Of a stretch of DNA of 41,035 bases, positions 15,119 through 24,207 are shown piece by piece; positions within the stretch are counted from its first letter, which is position 1, and each line of letters begins with the position of its first letter. The DNA comes from Bacteroidota bacterium (GTDB lineage: Bacteria; Bacteroidota; Bacteroidia; JACPRZ01): NCBI GenBank assembly GCA_016193485.1, contig JACPRZ010000065.1:14016-55050 (forward strand), in the 5' to 3' direction. The notes beneath the pieces were generated by a model. It was not told the DNA's origin, ran no database searches, and saw only the letters and a list, made by a program, of their open reading frames with translations. The position numbers and the translations under genes are program-made.

Positions 15119-16117
15119 ATGTCTGAAATTGTCGTCAGCGGCATCCGCCCCACAGGCAAACTTCACATCGGGAATTATTTCGGTGCGGTGAAAAATTTCG
15201 TGCAGATGCAGAAGGAACACAACTGCTTTTTTTTTATTGCCGATTATCACTCGCTGACTACCCACCCCAAACCGGAAAACCTGCAGGCAAATATCCGTCA
15301 GGTGCTGATTGAATACCTTGCCGCGGGAATTGACCCGGGAAAGGCAACCCTGTACATTCAAAGCGATTTACCTGAAATACCTGAATTGTACCTGTTGCTT
15401 AACATGAACGCATATACAGGCGAATTAGAGCGATGCGTTACCTTTAAAGAAAAAATCAAATCCCAGCCCGACAATGTAAATGCAGGGCTTCTCACCTATC
15501 CCGTGCTGATGGCGGCCGATATCATTATTCACAGGGCTACAAAAGTGCCGGTGGGTAAAGACCAGAAACAGCATCTTGAACTTACACGCGACTTTGCCGG
15601 ACGCTTCAACCGCATTTACGGAGTTAATTATTTCCCCGAACCGGAAGCGTACAATTTCGGAAAAGAATTAGTGAAAGTCCCTGGTCTTGACGGCAGCGGA
15701 AAGATGGGAAAATCAGAAGGAGAGGGCAATGCCGTTTTTCTTGCCGATGAGCCGGATGTGATCCGCAAAAAAGTGATGCGCGCGGTTACGGATGCCGGTC
15801 CCACCGCTAAAAACCAGGAAAAGCCGGAAGCGATAAAGAATATTTTTACCCTTATGAACCTCGTGTCAAAAAAAGAAACCGTTGATTTTTTTGAAGAAAA
15901 ATATAACGATTGCTCAATACGATATTCCGAAGTCAAAAAACAACTGGCAGAAGATATGATCGCCTTTACCGCTCCGTTGTGTGAAAAGATTAAAGAACTT
16001 TCTGCCAATAATTCCTACCTCCGAAAAGTTATTGAAACCGGCCGGGAAAAGGCGAGAGCGAGTGCTTCAAAGACAATAAGGGAAGTAAGAGAGGTGGTAG
16101 GGTTGGGAAAAGTTTGA
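15119..16117 (+). CDS. trpS: Tryptophan--tRNA ligase
   Basis: 332 residues, the normal length for bacterial TrpRS. It charges tRNA(Trp) with tryptophan using ATP in the cytoplasm. Class I signatures are present: SGIRPTGKLHIGNYFGAV (HIGH motif as HIGN) near the N terminus and GKMGKSEGEGNAVFL (KMSKS motif in the variant form KMGKS) at about residues 198-203. AGLLTYPVLMAADI and the VPVGKDQKQHLELTRD segment are typical TrpRS specificity regions. A rare clear Shine-Dalgarno, AGGAG at 15107-15111, lies seven bases before the ATG, inside the end of the HEPN gene. It probably shares the upstream promoter at 14369-14396. Confidence 0.97.
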   Translation: MSEIVVSGIRPTGKLHIGNYFGAVKNFVQMQKEHNCFFFIADYHSLTTHPKPENLQANIRQVLIEYLAAGIDPGKATLYIQSDLPEIPELYLLLNMNAYTGELERCVTFKEKIKSQPDNVNAGLLTYPVLMAADIIIHRATKVPVGKDQKQHLELTRDFAGRFNRIYGVNYFPEPEAYNFGKELVKVPGLDGSGKMGKSEGEGNAVFLADEPDVIRKKVMRAVTDAGPTAKNQEKPEAIKNIFTLMNLVSKKETVDFFEEKYNDCSIRYSEVKKQLAEDMIAFTAPLCEKIKELSANNSYLRKVIETGREKARASASKTIREVREVVGLGKV

Positions 16118-16131
16118 TAATTTTAAATTTG
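16103..16131 (+). promoter_or_regulatory. Promoter of the GIY-YIG gene
   Basis: TTG (16103-16105), 18 bases, then TAAATTTG (16124-16131), a full consensus match. The -33 part lies within the last codons of trpS. Predicted leader of about 58 bases to the ATG at 16195. Confidence 0.7.
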
Positions 16132-16194
16132 CGGTCTCCTGTTGAAACAAACAACCGGAAACCGAAAATAGGTAGATTAAAGAATTAGTCAAAT

Positions 16195-16623
16195 ATGAAC
16201 CTGAAAGAAGAAATTAATAAGTTTTTGAAGAATCAAAGATATCTGCCATTGTCACTTTGGAATAATTTTGAAGTCAATCACGGAAATAAAAAAGATGAAA
16301 AACAAATGTTCTCACTAATTAAAGATACTGTTAAATTAAAATCCGGCTTATATCTCTACAAAAAAGATAAAAGAATTCTTTATATCGGAAAAGCAAAATC
16401 TCTCAAGGACAGGATAAAAAGTCATTATCGGGAATCGTATAAGGAAGTACCGGGAGATAGGAAGGATAAAGGATTCCATCTTTTCTTTAGTGCGAAAAAA
16501 AACTGTGGGCCTGTGGAAATTTATTGGATTGAGGTTGCTTCTGAGGATGAACGCATTATTTTTGAAGCCATGTTACAATACATCTTGAATCCTGAATTTT
16601 GTCAGCGTGGAAAACATTGTTGA
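16195..16623 (+). CDS. GIY-YIG nuclease family protein
   Basis: 142 residues. SGLYLYKKDKRILYIGKAKS carries the GIY (as GLY) and YIG elements, followed by LKDRIKSHY with the conserved Arg, and a later Glu (in RIIFEAMLQYILNP) that fits the metal-binding Glu of the family. It is a free-standing single-domain protein, unlike UvrC where this domain is N-terminal; the GKAKSLKDRIKSHY wording is nonetheless UvrC-like. Small members act in repair, restriction or mobile-element processing; the sequence does not decide. The gene stands alone with its own promoter and is more AT-rich than its neighbours by eye. Confidence 0.8.
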   Translation: MNLKEEINKFLKNQRYLPLSLWNNFEVNHGNKKDEKQMFSLIKDTVKLKSGLYLYKKDKRILYIGKAKSLKDRIKSHYRESYKEVPGDRKDKGFHLFFSAKKNCGPVEIYWIEVASEDERIIFEAMLQYILNPEFCQRGKHC

Positions 16624-16729
16624 TTTGATCAGAAATAGTAAAATAAAGAGCATTTCTAAAAACTTAACAATAAATATCCCGCTCAAAGACACCAAGAACT
16701 TAAAGAATAAATTTTCACTCCAACAATAG

Positions 16730-16858
16730 TTCGTGAAAAATTTTATCTCAAAATCATATTTCATAGGGAACTATGATAATTTTGGAATGTAGAGACGAGA
16801 CCGGGTCTCGTCTCTACTTCCCTACGAAAATCAAAACCGTTATCAAAAATTTCACGAA
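16730..16858. repeat. MITE-like inverted repeat with GTAGAGACG core palindrome
   Basis: The outer arms TTCGTGAAAAATTTTAT (16730-16746) and ATCAAAAATTTCACGAA (16842-16858) are imperfect inverted repeats. At the centre, 16789-16817 is a perfect palindrome, GTAGAGACGAGACC - G - GGTCTCGTCTCTAC. GTAGAGACG...CGTCTCTAC palindromes are widespread intergenic repeats in Bacteroidota and cyanobacteria as I remember them. Confidence 0.7.
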
Positions 16859-16861
16859 TCA

Positions 16862-16892
16862 TTGACTATAATATAATTTATGATTTTCTTTG
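16862..16892 (+). promoter_or_regulatory. Probable promoter of the 2-oxoacid oxidoreductase alpha gene
   Basis: TTG (16862-16864), 20 bases, TTTCTTTG (16885-16892), one mismatch from TAnnTTTG. The ATG at 16931 lies 38 bases downstream. Confidence 0.45.
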
Positions 16893-16930
16893 CGAACGAG
16901 AAAAAACTAGTTTTTTGAGGTTCCCTAAAA

Positions 16931-18115
16931 ATGATTCCTTCAAGTCAGAAAACCGTTTTCATTGACGGTTCATTACTCGTTACCGAATCTCTGGTAAGAG
17001 CAGGAGCGGATGTCTTTATCGGTTATCCCATTACTCCTGCCAACCTGCTTTACCTTTATTCTTCCAGGCGCTTTCCCACTTTTATTGCAGCGCCCGATGA
17101 AATAACCACCCTGCAACTGATGTCGGGTTACTCTGCAGCAGGAAGGATACCTGTTACCGCAACTTCCTTTCCGGGATATGCACTCATGCTGGAGTCCATC
17201 AATATGGCTTACATGATGGAACTGCCGATGGTCGTAATTCTTGTCCAGCGCCTTGGTCCGGCAACGGGAACCGCCACAGGGGGGGCGCAGGGAGACCTCG
17301 CCCTTCTGAACGGAACCATTTCTGGCGGCCTTACCCTGCCTGTGGTAAGCATCAGCGGGCCCCATGACGGTTGGGTTCTTGCTGCGAAGGCCGTAGAGAT
17401 GGCGGTGCAGATGCGAACCCCCGTTATCCTGCTCACCTCAAAAGAAGAAATGATGACAATGTTTTCATTTGACCTGAACGCGCTTGAAGAAATCAAGCCG
17501 GTCACAAGGAAATATTTCAAGGGGGGGGATTCATACAAGCCATACCTTCCGGATGAAAACCTTGTTCCCGCTTTTGTGCCGCTGACCGATAAAAACCACC
17601 AGGTGCGCCTCACCGCCTCAACCCATGATACCTGCGGAATCCTCCAGAATACGGCAAAGGAAGCGCTTGAAAATTCAGTCCGGCTGCATAAAAAAATCAT
17701 CAAGAACAGTAGCGGCTATTCGTTCTATGACCTTGAAGAAGAAAAGGGAGCCGGCACCCTGATCGTCTCATGGGGAATAACTGCGCTTGCTGCAAAAGAA
17801 GCGGCCGGAAGAATCAGAAAAGAAGGAAAAAAAGTTTCTTTACTGATAACAAAAACACTCCTGCCTGTACCGGATGTTTACTATAATATCATGGCACGAT
17901 ATAAAAAAGTCATTATTGCCGAGGAAAACCTTACAGGACAATACCGGCAGATTTTATTCGGCTCAAAAAGCCCGGATAATATAACCGGAGTCAATAAATT
18001 CGGAAAGATGATAAGCCCTGAAGAGATAATGGAAAAATTTGAAGAAATATACTATGCTCCGAACGCCTGCAGGCAGGCAGGGGATAAATTTTCGCAAATT
18101 GTCCCGTCCGCCTAA
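16931..18115 (+). CDS. 2-oxoacid:ferredoxin oxidoreductase, alpha subunit
   Basis: 394 residues. It is the KorA/PorA-type subunit that, with beta and gamma, converts a 2-oxoacid and CoA to acyl-CoA, CO2 and reduced ferredoxin. Visible motifs are GYPITPANLLYLY, TATSFPGYALMLESI and LGPATGTATGGAQGDLALL in the pyrimidine-binding domain, and a C-terminal transketolase-like domain from about residue 275 (LIVSWGITALAAKEAAGRI). The substrate (2-oxoglutarate or branched-chain or other) cannot be told from sequence by eye. The last residues (about 377-394, from NACRQAG on) look as if they are encoded by repeat DNA: GCCTGCAGGCAGGCAGG at the DNA level and then a palindrome that includes the stop codon. 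A G8 run at 17521-17528 encodes Gly-Gly. Confidence 0.88.
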   Translation: MIPSSQKTVFIDGSLLVTESLVRAGADVFIGYPITPANLLYLYSSRRFPTFIAAPDEITTLQLMSGYSAAGRIPVTATSFPGYALMLESINMAYMMELPMVVILVQRLGPATGTATGGAQGDLALLNGTISGGLTLPVVSISGPHDGWVLAAKAVEMAVQMRTPVILLTSKEEMMTMFSFDLNALEEIKPVTRKYFKGGDSYKPYLPDENLVPAFVPLTDKNHQVRLTASTHDTCGILQNTAKEALENSVRLHKKIIKNSSGYSFYDLEEEKGAGTLIVSWGITALAAKEAAGRIRKEGKKVSLLITKTLLPVPDVYYNIMARYKKVIIAEENLTGQYRQILFGSKSPDNITGVNKFGKMISPEEIMEKFEEIYYAPNACRQAGDKFSQIVPSA

Positions 18116-18348
18116 GGACGGATTCGCCTCAGGCGGATAGGGACAGGATATAGGTAGAACTGATGATAGCAACACAACAATAGGTTGTCCCGTATGGGAC
18201 AAAATATGGCAAGCAAAATCTGAAAACCAGGCATAGATTAGATTTATTACAATAAATATCCCGACACAGATTTATATTCTGTCCCTGACGGGACAGGGTG
18301 TTATTTTACGGTCATTTTTCTACCGATATATTGTCCCTAACGGGACAA
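18100..18348. repeat. REP-like cluster: four GTCCC...GGGAC palindromes
   Basis: Three 18-base palindromes of the form TTGTCCC-N4-GGGACAA lie at 18185-18202 (loop GTAT), 18279-18296 (CTGTCCC-TGAC-GGGACAG) and 18331-18348 (loop TAAC). A longer hairpin at 18100-18145 has arms starting TGTCCC and ending GGGACA and overlaps the stop codon of the alpha-subunit gene. Together they fill most of the 284-base gap before the beta-gamma gene. They resemble REP elements mobilised by Y1-type transposases; none is encoded here. Confidence 0.82.
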
Positions 18349-18399
18349 AAAAACGCTTGATAAAAATGCGGAAATTTATCAGATTCACGGTATAAATCA

Positions 18400-19713
18400 A
18401 TGAAAGAATCCTCTGTTTTTCTCACTTCCTCCCCCCTGCCCTTCTGTTCCGGCTGCGGTCATACCCTGGTTGCAGAAAATACCGGGAAGGCGCTGAACAA
18501 ATCCGGATTTTCACCGCTGGACGTAATTCTCGTAACCGACATCGGATGCCACGGGATTATTGATAAAAGTTTTAATACTCATACGGTTCATGGCTTGCAC
18601 GGACGGTCGGTGGCGCTCGCATCGGGAATATCTGCCGGACTCAATAATCCGGAAAAAAAGGTGATCGTTTTCATCGGTGACGGGGGGGTATCAATCGGGA
18701 TGCAGCATATATTGGATGCTGCACATAATAATTACAATATGACTGTTGTTGTTCACAATAACATGCTCTATGGAATGACAGGTGGCCAGCCGAGCGAACT
18801 GACGCCAATGGGTTTTAAAACCCCCACCCTGCCGCAGGGAGTCGACCATCCTAACCATGATATTTGCAAACTGGCCGTTACAGCAGGCGCTAATTATGTG
18901 AGAAGAATCACGGGTATTGGCGATTATTCGGAATTTTTTGCAGAAGCATTCATGCATCCGGGCTTTTCGCTGCTGGAAGTGCTTGAAAATTGTCCAAGTT
19001 ATGCTCAAAAGGCAAACCCCGGAATAAAAATAAAAAACATTGCAGCAGAATCCGGCTATGAAGAAAAACTTTTCGCATCCGGTGACCGGAAGATATATAA
19101 AACAAGAATCAATACAGGTACAAAATCGCTCATTGATGAAAGTAAATGTATTGCCCCGGCTTATTCGTCACAGTTGGAAAAACCGGTCCGGATAATGCTG
19201 AGCGGTTCTGCCGGTGAGGGAGTGCAGAACGCTGCGGAATTCTTTGCAAAAGCGGCAATAAAATCGGGATTGCATGCAACCAAAAAAGGAAGTTACCCGG
19301 TGACTGTTGGCGTTGGATTCTCATCCGCAGAAATAATTATCTCGCCTGAAGAAATTTTTTTCAGCGGTTTCCCGGTTCCCGATATCCTTATTATCACATC
19401 CCAGGACGGACTTGATTATGCAAGAGGCAGTTTATCCTCAATGAAACCTGAAGGCCGGGTTTTCATTGACAATTCAATTATCCCCCCTGCCCTGTGGAAT
19501 AGTCGCTCTGCGAATTCCACTGGGCCTGCTTCATCCTCAACCATAACTTCCCATGATTTCCGCGGCAGGGCCGGCCGGAAAAATGCAGCCCTTTATTCCC
19601 TCGCTTATTACCTGAACATTGCAAAATTTTTTCCTCCCGAGGCATTCCTCGAAACGCTGACTGAAAGCCGCCTCGGAGAAAAAATCAATTTTAAAGGCAT
19701 GTTCACGTTTTAA
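18400..19713 (+). CDS. 2-oxoacid:ferredoxin oxidoreductase, fused beta and gamma subunits
   Basis: 437 residues. Residues 1 to about 240 form the thiamine-diphosphate-binding beta subunit: GDG at 93-95 and NN at 120-121 bind the Mg-diphosphate, and NMLYGMTGGQ is typical. Cys16, Cys19, Cys50 and Cys198 have the spacing of the [4Fe-4S] ligands of archaeal-type beta subunits, so one cluster is expected. Residues about 260-437 match the gamma subunit (LSGSAGEGVQNAAEFFAKAA, then KKGSYPVTVGVGFSSAEI). Beta and gamma are usually separate genes; here they are one polypeptide with a linker of roughly 30 residues. No delta (2x[4Fe-4S] ferredoxin-like) subunit is nearby. It probably pairs with the alpha subunit encoded just upstream. 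Confidence 0.88.
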   Translation: MKESSVFLTSSPLPFCSGCGHTLVAENTGKALNKSGFSPLDVILVTDIGCHGIIDKSFNTHTVHGLHGRSVALASGISAGLNNPEKKVIVFIGDGGVSIGMQHILDAAHNNYNMTVVVHNNMLYGMTGGQPSELTPMGFKTPTLPQGVDHPNHDICKLAVTAGANYVRRITGIGDYSEFFAEAFMHPGFSLLEVLENCPSYAQKANPGIKIKNIAAESGYEEKLFASGDRKIYKTRINTGTKSLIDESKCIAPAYSSQLEKPVRIMLSGSAGEGVQNAAEFFAKAAIKSGLHATKKGSYPVTVGVGFSSAEIIISPEEIFFSGFPVPDILIITSQDGLDYARGSLSSMKPEGRVFIDNSIIPPALWNSRSANSTGPASSSTITSHDFRGRAGRKNAALYSLAYYLNIAKFFPPEAFLETLTESRLGEKINFKGMFTF

Positions 19714-19722
19714 ATGTTTATT

Positions 19723-19730
19723 TATATTTG
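19723..19730 (+). promoter_or_regulatory. Promoter -7 element of the act operon
   Basis: TATATTTG matches TAnnTTTG exactly and precedes the actA ATG by 39 bases. No clear -33 TTG. Confidence 0.55.
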
Positions 19731-19769
19731 CGCGCAAATATTGATCTGCATCATTGATATAAGTCATAA

Positions 19770-21011
19770 ATGAGGGGGATTATTTACAGGATCGTGGCGC
19801 TGGTAAGTGTGACTTGTATCATACTGATCTCTGCATCCTACGCTGACACTTCCGAAGGAGAAAAACTCTTCAAGACCACATGCGTTGCCTGCCACACTAT
19901 TGGAAAAGGACGGCTTGTGGGTCCTGATCTTAAAGATGTACATACCCGCAAACCTGAAGATTGGCAGATTAAATGGATACGCAACTCTACCGAAGTAATA
20001 AATTCAGGTGATGAATATGGCAGGAAACTTTTTGAAGAGTTCAACAAGGTGATGATGCCTGCCAACAACTTCACCGATGACCAGATAAAATCCATTCTCT
20101 CCTATATAAAAGCCGAAGGTGAAAAAGCCGCTACTGCACAGACGACACCGGTTCCGTCAGGAGAAACGCCTTCAGGTACAGAAATAAAGAGTGACAAGTA
20201 TCAATTTTATTTGCTCGCTGGAATCCTTACTGTATTGATTATCCTGTTTCTTATCCTGAGGAATGTTGTGCAGACCCTTGCCGTTCTGGCGGCACGTAAA
20301 AAAGGATTACCCGTACCTGAAACTCTGCCTTTGGGAAAAGATATCATGCGATGGGTTTCAGGTCACAAGCGGATTGTAGCCCTGGTAATTATCATACTCT
20401 TTGCGTTTGGATCGGGTAAAGCATGGTACTGGATGCTCGAAATAGGAGTGGAACAGGGTTATGAACCGGCACAACCCATTCAATATTCACATAAAATTCA
20501 TGCCGGTGATAACGGAATTCAATGCGTTTATTGTCATTTCGGAGCCGAAAAAAGTAAAACCGCAGGCATACCCCCCGCATTAGTTTGCATGAACTGCCAT
20601 AAATATATTAAAACAGGAAAACAGACGGGAACCACCGAGATCGCAAAAATTTATGCCGCACTTGATTACAATCCCGATAAGGGAACCTACGGAAATAATC
20701 CTAAACCGATTGAATGGGTACGGGTTCACAACCTCCCTGACCTCGCCTACTTCAATCATTCGCAGCATGTCACAGTAGGAAAAATTGCCTGCCAGACATG
20801 CCACGGACCTGTGCAAACTATGGAGGTGATGCGCCAGGAAAAAACCCTTACCATGGGATGGTGCGTTGATTGCCACAGGAAAACTGAGGTTGCTCTTGCA
20901 GAAAATCCGTATTATAAAAAATTACATGAAGTCCTGGCTCAAAGGTTAAATAAAAATACGTTCACGGTTGAAGACATGGGCGGGACGGATTGCGTGAAAT
21001 GCCATTACTAA
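19770..21011 (+). CDS. actA: Alternative complex III subunit ActA, multihaem cytochrome c with fused monohaem domain
   Basis: 413 residues. After an N-terminal signal or anchor helix, residues about 27-115 form a monohaem cytochrome c domain (CVACHTIGKGRLVGPDL, with MMPANNF as likely axial Met). Two membrane segments follow (LLAGILTVLIILFLILRN and IVALVIIILFAFGSGK), then a periplasmic pentahaem domain with CVYCH, CMNCH, CQTCH, CVDCH and CVKCH. That gives six CxxCH sites in all. ActA passes electrons from the quinol-oxidising core towards ActE and the oxidase. It heads a run actABCDEF-coxB-coxA on one strand. Confidence 0.95.
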   Translation: MRGIIYRIVALVSVTCIILISASYADTSEGEKLFKTTCVACHTIGKGRLVGPDLKDVHTRKPEDWQIKWIRNSTEVINSGDEYGRKLFEEFNKVMMPANNFTDDQIKSILSYIKAEGEKAATAQTTPVPSGETPSGTEIKSDKYQFYLLAGILTVLIILFLILRNVVQTLAVLAARKKGLPVPETLPLGKDIMRWVSGHKRIVALVIIILFAFGSGKAWYWMLEIGVEQGYEPAQPIQYSHKIHAGDNGIQCVYCHFGAEKSKTAGIPPALVCMNCHKYIKTGKQTGTTEIAKIYAALDYNPDKGTYGNNPKPIEWVRVHNLPDLAYFNHSQHVTVGKIACQTCHGPVQTMEVMRQEKTLTMGWCVDCHRKTEVALAENPYYKKLHEVLAQRLNKNTFTVEDMGGTDCVKCHY

Positions 21012-21059
21012 TTAATAAAAATTAGTCATTCGTTAAATTCGTAATAAGATTCGTAACCA

Positions 21060-24000
21060 GTGAAAAAATATTGGAAATCAATAGATGAGTTACGTGACAC
21101 TCCTGAAATTCAGAAGTTAAAGGAGAATGAGTTTGCCGAACTGCTGCCAGTACATTCAGTAATTGAAAACCAGGCAGAGAATGGTATTGCCTCCTCGCGA
21201 AGGGATTTTCTGAAACTGATGGGTTTTAGTTTGAGCGCTGCGGCATTGTCGGCATGTGAAGCGCCTGTCGTAAAATCAATCCCATACTTAGTTAAACCCG
21301 AGGAAATTATTCCCGGTGTTGCCAACTGGTATGCATCAAATTACTTTGATGGCACCGACTATTGCCCCATTCTTATCAAAACAAGGGAAGGACGTCCGAT
21401 TAAAATTGAAGGAAATAAGGATTCAAAGATTACCGGGGGCGCCATAAACGCACGTGTGCAGGCATCGCTCCTCTCTCTTTATGATACTGGACGGTACAAG
21501 GAACCGCTAAAGAACGGGCAGCCGGCAACATGGGATGAATGTGACAGGGAAATAGCGGAAAAACTATCATCCATTTCAGCGCGGGGGGGGAATATTCGTA
21601 TTGTTACTTCCTCTCTTGCAAGCCCATCGGCAAAAAAAATCATCGGGGAATTTATTCAGCGTTACTCCGTCCAGCAGGCGGGCGATGAACTTACCGCAGG
21701 CGCTGAACCGGATTCGGCAGCAGCAGCGATGACGCAAAAATTCCCTGCAAACAATGTAAAACATATTGTTTACGATGCCGTCTCCTGTTCTGCAATTATC
21801 CGCGCCAATGAAAAATTTTTCGGTAAAACCGTGATCCCTTCCTACCGTTTCGACAAAGCGGAAACCATCGTAAGCATTGGCGCTGATTTCCTGGCAAACT
21901 GGATCTCATCAATTGAATATGCGCAGCAATACGGTAAAAATAAAAGACAGATAAAGCATTTTCAATACGAAGCAGCACTTACCCTCACCGGTTGCAATGC
22001 CGATGCACGGATACCTGTAAAACCATCGCAGTATGGAAATATCCTTCTGGGCATTTACAATATTATTGCGAAAGAGACAGGTGCACCGGTTCTTTCAGTT
22101 AACCCGGTTGAATTTTCCGGTAAGATTGAAAAATCAGCAATGTCATTACTCGGTTCAAAAGGCAAATCGCTGGTGGTTTGCGGCACCAATAATATCGCGC
22201 ATCAGATTATTACAAACGCCATAAATCAATTGCTCGGAAATTATGGTAACACCATTGATTTAAATAACCCTGACCTGACCCGGCAAAATGACGATTCCTC
22301 CATGCAGGAATTTATTACGGAATTGAAAAACGGAAAAATTGATGCAGCGCTCTTCTGGAATGTAAATCCGGTTTATTCCCATCCTGACGGAAAAGATATT
22401 GAGAATGGACTGAAAAATACGGGGCTGACCGTATCCTTTGCCCTAAGCCCTGATGAAACATCATCGGCAATCCAATATGTTTGTCCGGATAATCATTTCC
22501 TCGAATCGTGGAATGATGCCAGCCCGAAACCGGCACATTATGGGCTTTGCCAGCCGGTGATCTCGCCCCTCTATAAAACCCGCCAGTTCCAGGAATCGTT
22601 TTTAAAGTGGATGGGCAGCAACAGCGATTACTATTCCTATATCCGGAATTACTGGAAAGAAAATATTTTTCCTCAACAGAATAAAACGGTTCTATTTGAG
22701 ACGTTCTGGAAAAAAGCATTACATGATGGAATTGTTGAACCGGAATCATTAATCCTGTCCAACACTGCACTACCGGTCGTTGAAACCAATAACGTTTTAG
22801 TTGAGGAATCAGTTGGTAAAATTTCCGGTGCATCAGAAAAATCAGGCCGGTTTGAAATTGTTTTCTATCAGAAAACTGCTACCGGCAATGGATCACATGC
22901 AAATAATCCCTGGTTACAGGAATTACCGGATCCCGTTTCAAAAGTTTGCTGGGATAATTACCTCACCATGTCTCCAAAACAAATGGAAGAACTGGGGTTG
23001 AATATGCGCCAGGGTCAGGAAGAAGTTGCTGATGTGGTCGAACTCACCGTCAGCGGCAACAAGGTCAGGGTACCTGTCTTCCCGTTACCGGGACAAACCT
23101 ATGGCACTGTCGGATTAGCCGTAGGATATGGCAGAACGGTTTCCGGGAAAGTCGGCAAAGGCATTGGAGTGAATGCATATCCTTTATTACGTCTTGAAGA
23201 CGGAGCAATGCAATATGAATCGGCAGATGCTTCTGTCTCCGTTTCAGTCGGTAAATATAATCTCGCCTCAACGCAGGTCCATCATACCATGATGGGAAGG
23301 AACATCGTACGGGAAACAACACTGGAGGAATATTCAAAAAACCCTAAAGCCGGGAATGAGGAAACGGTTATTGCCATGCATGGCGGTGAAAAATTACCGC
23401 CAGCGCTGGTAAATATGTGGAAAGACCATGAGAAAAATGACCAGTGGTGGAATCTTTCCATTGACCTCTCCGCCTGTATCGGATGCGGTGCATGTACAAT
23501 AAGTTGCCAGGTTGAAAATAACCTGCCGGTAGTCGGTAAAGATGAGATCAACCGTTCCCGAGACATGCAATGGCTTCGCATAGACCGATATTTCAGTTCG
23601 GATGAAAAAGATGGCGACCTTGATAAAATGGAAATCCCATCGGATGCTGAAAACCTCCAGGTTTCATTCCAGCCGGTGATGTGCCAGCACTGCAATCATG
23701 CTCCCTGTGAAACGGTTTGCCCTGTTGCAGCGACAACGCACAGCACAGACGGTTTGAATATGATGGCGTACAACCGCTGCGTGGGAACAAGATATTGCGC
23801 TAATAACTGCCCCTATAAAGTAAGAAGGTTTAACTGGTTTGAATATGATAAGTATTCAAAATTCAAAGATATCAATCCGGCCCAGGATGATATGGGCAGG
23901 ATGACCCTTAATCCTGATGTAGTGGTTCGCAGCAGGGGGGTGATGGAAAAATGCACCATGTGTTACCAGCGCATACAGGATGGCAAACTGAAAGCCAAAC

Positions 24001-24203
24001 GCGAAGGGCGGCCGCTGAAAGATGGTGAAATAGCAACTGCCTGCGAAGCGGTATGCCCGACTCATGCCATTACTTTCGGAAATGCGCTTGATGAGAGTTC
24101 CCGTGTTGCAAAACTGAAACCGGACGACAGGAAATATACTCTTTTAGATGAACTGGACACTCAACCGTCAGTTTTTTACCTCACTAAAGTGAGGAATGTT
24201 TGA
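21060..24203 (+). CDS. actB: Alternative complex III subunit ActB, molybdopterin-oxidoreductase-like iron-sulfur protein
   Basis: 1047 residues, starting with GTG at 21060. The twin-arginine-type signal SSRRDFLKLMGFSLSAAAL has Arg47-Arg48, and LSAC ends at Cys66, so it may be Tat-exported and lipid-anchored. Residues about 70-780 are the fold of molybdopterin oxidoreductases (in ActB proteins no Mo cofactor is bound). The C-terminal part, from about residue 800, is a ferredoxin-like module with CIGCGACTISC, CQHCNHAPCETVC, CVGTRYCANNC and CTMCYQRI...CEAVCP, enough for four Fe-S clusters. ActB relays electrons within alternative complex III on the periplasmic side. A G8 run lies at 21583-21590. 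Confidence 0.95.
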   Translation: MKKYWKSIDELRDTPEIQKLKENEFAELLPVHSVIENQAENGIASSRRDFLKLMGFSLSAAALSACEAPVVKSIPYLVKPEEIIPGVANWYASNYFDGTDYCPILIKTREGRPIKIEGNKDSKITGGAINARVQASLLSLYDTGRYKEPLKNGQPATWDECDREIAEKLSSISARGGNIRIVTSSLASPSAKKIIGEFIQRYSVQQAGDELTAGAEPDSAAAAMTQKFPANNVKHIVYDAVSCSAIIRANEKFFGKTVIPSYRFDKAETIVSIGADFLANWISSIEYAQQYGKNKRQIKHFQYEAALTLTGCNADARIPVKPSQYGNILLGIYNIIAKETGAPVLSVNPVEFSGKIEKSAMSLLGSKGKSLVVCGTNNIAHQIITNAINQLLGNYGNTIDLNNPDLTRQNDDSSMQEFITELKNGKIDAALFWNVNPVYSHPDGKDIENGLKNTGLTVSFALSPDETSSAIQYVCPDNHFLESWNDASPKPAHYGLCQPVISPLYKTRQFQESFLKWMGSNSDYYSYIRNYWKENIFPQQNKTVLFETFWKKALHDGIVEPESLILSNTALPVVETNNVLVEESVGKISGASEKSGRFEIVFYQKTATGNGSHANNPWLQELPDPVSKVCWDNYLTMSPKQMEELGLNMRQGQEEVADVVELTVSGNKVRVPVFPLPGQTYGTVGLAVGYGRTVSGKVGKGIGVNAYPLLRLEDGAMQYESADASVSVSVGKYNLASTQVHHTMMGRNIVRETTLEEYSKNPKAGNEETVIAMHGGEKLPPALVNMWKDHEKNDQWWNLSIDLSACIGCGACTISCQVENNLPVVGKDEINRSRDMQWLRIDRYFSSDEKDGDLDKMEIPSDAENLQVSFQPVMCQHCNHAPCETVCPVAATTHSTDGLNMMAYNRCVGTRYCANNCPYKVRRFNWFEYDKYSKFKDINPAQDDMGRMTLNPDVVVRSRGVMEKCTMCYQRIQDGKLKAKREGRPLKDGEIATACEAVCPTHAITFGNALDESSRVAKLKPDDRKYTLLDELDTQPSVFYLTKVRNV

Positions 24204-24207
24204 TGGT

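Larger units (their letters stand above)
16624..16930. other. Gene-free gap, AT-rich, with one palindromic element
   Basis: No convincing gene or RNA gene is seen. It holds a MITE-like palindrome (16730-16858) and a promoter-like site (16862-16892) for the following gene. Confidence 0.6.

Noticed and set aside
16667..18263. 15-base direct repeat ACAATAAATATCCCG at 16667 and 18249
   Set aside because: One AT-rich 15-base match is expected about once by chance in 41 kb; no further similarity flanks it.
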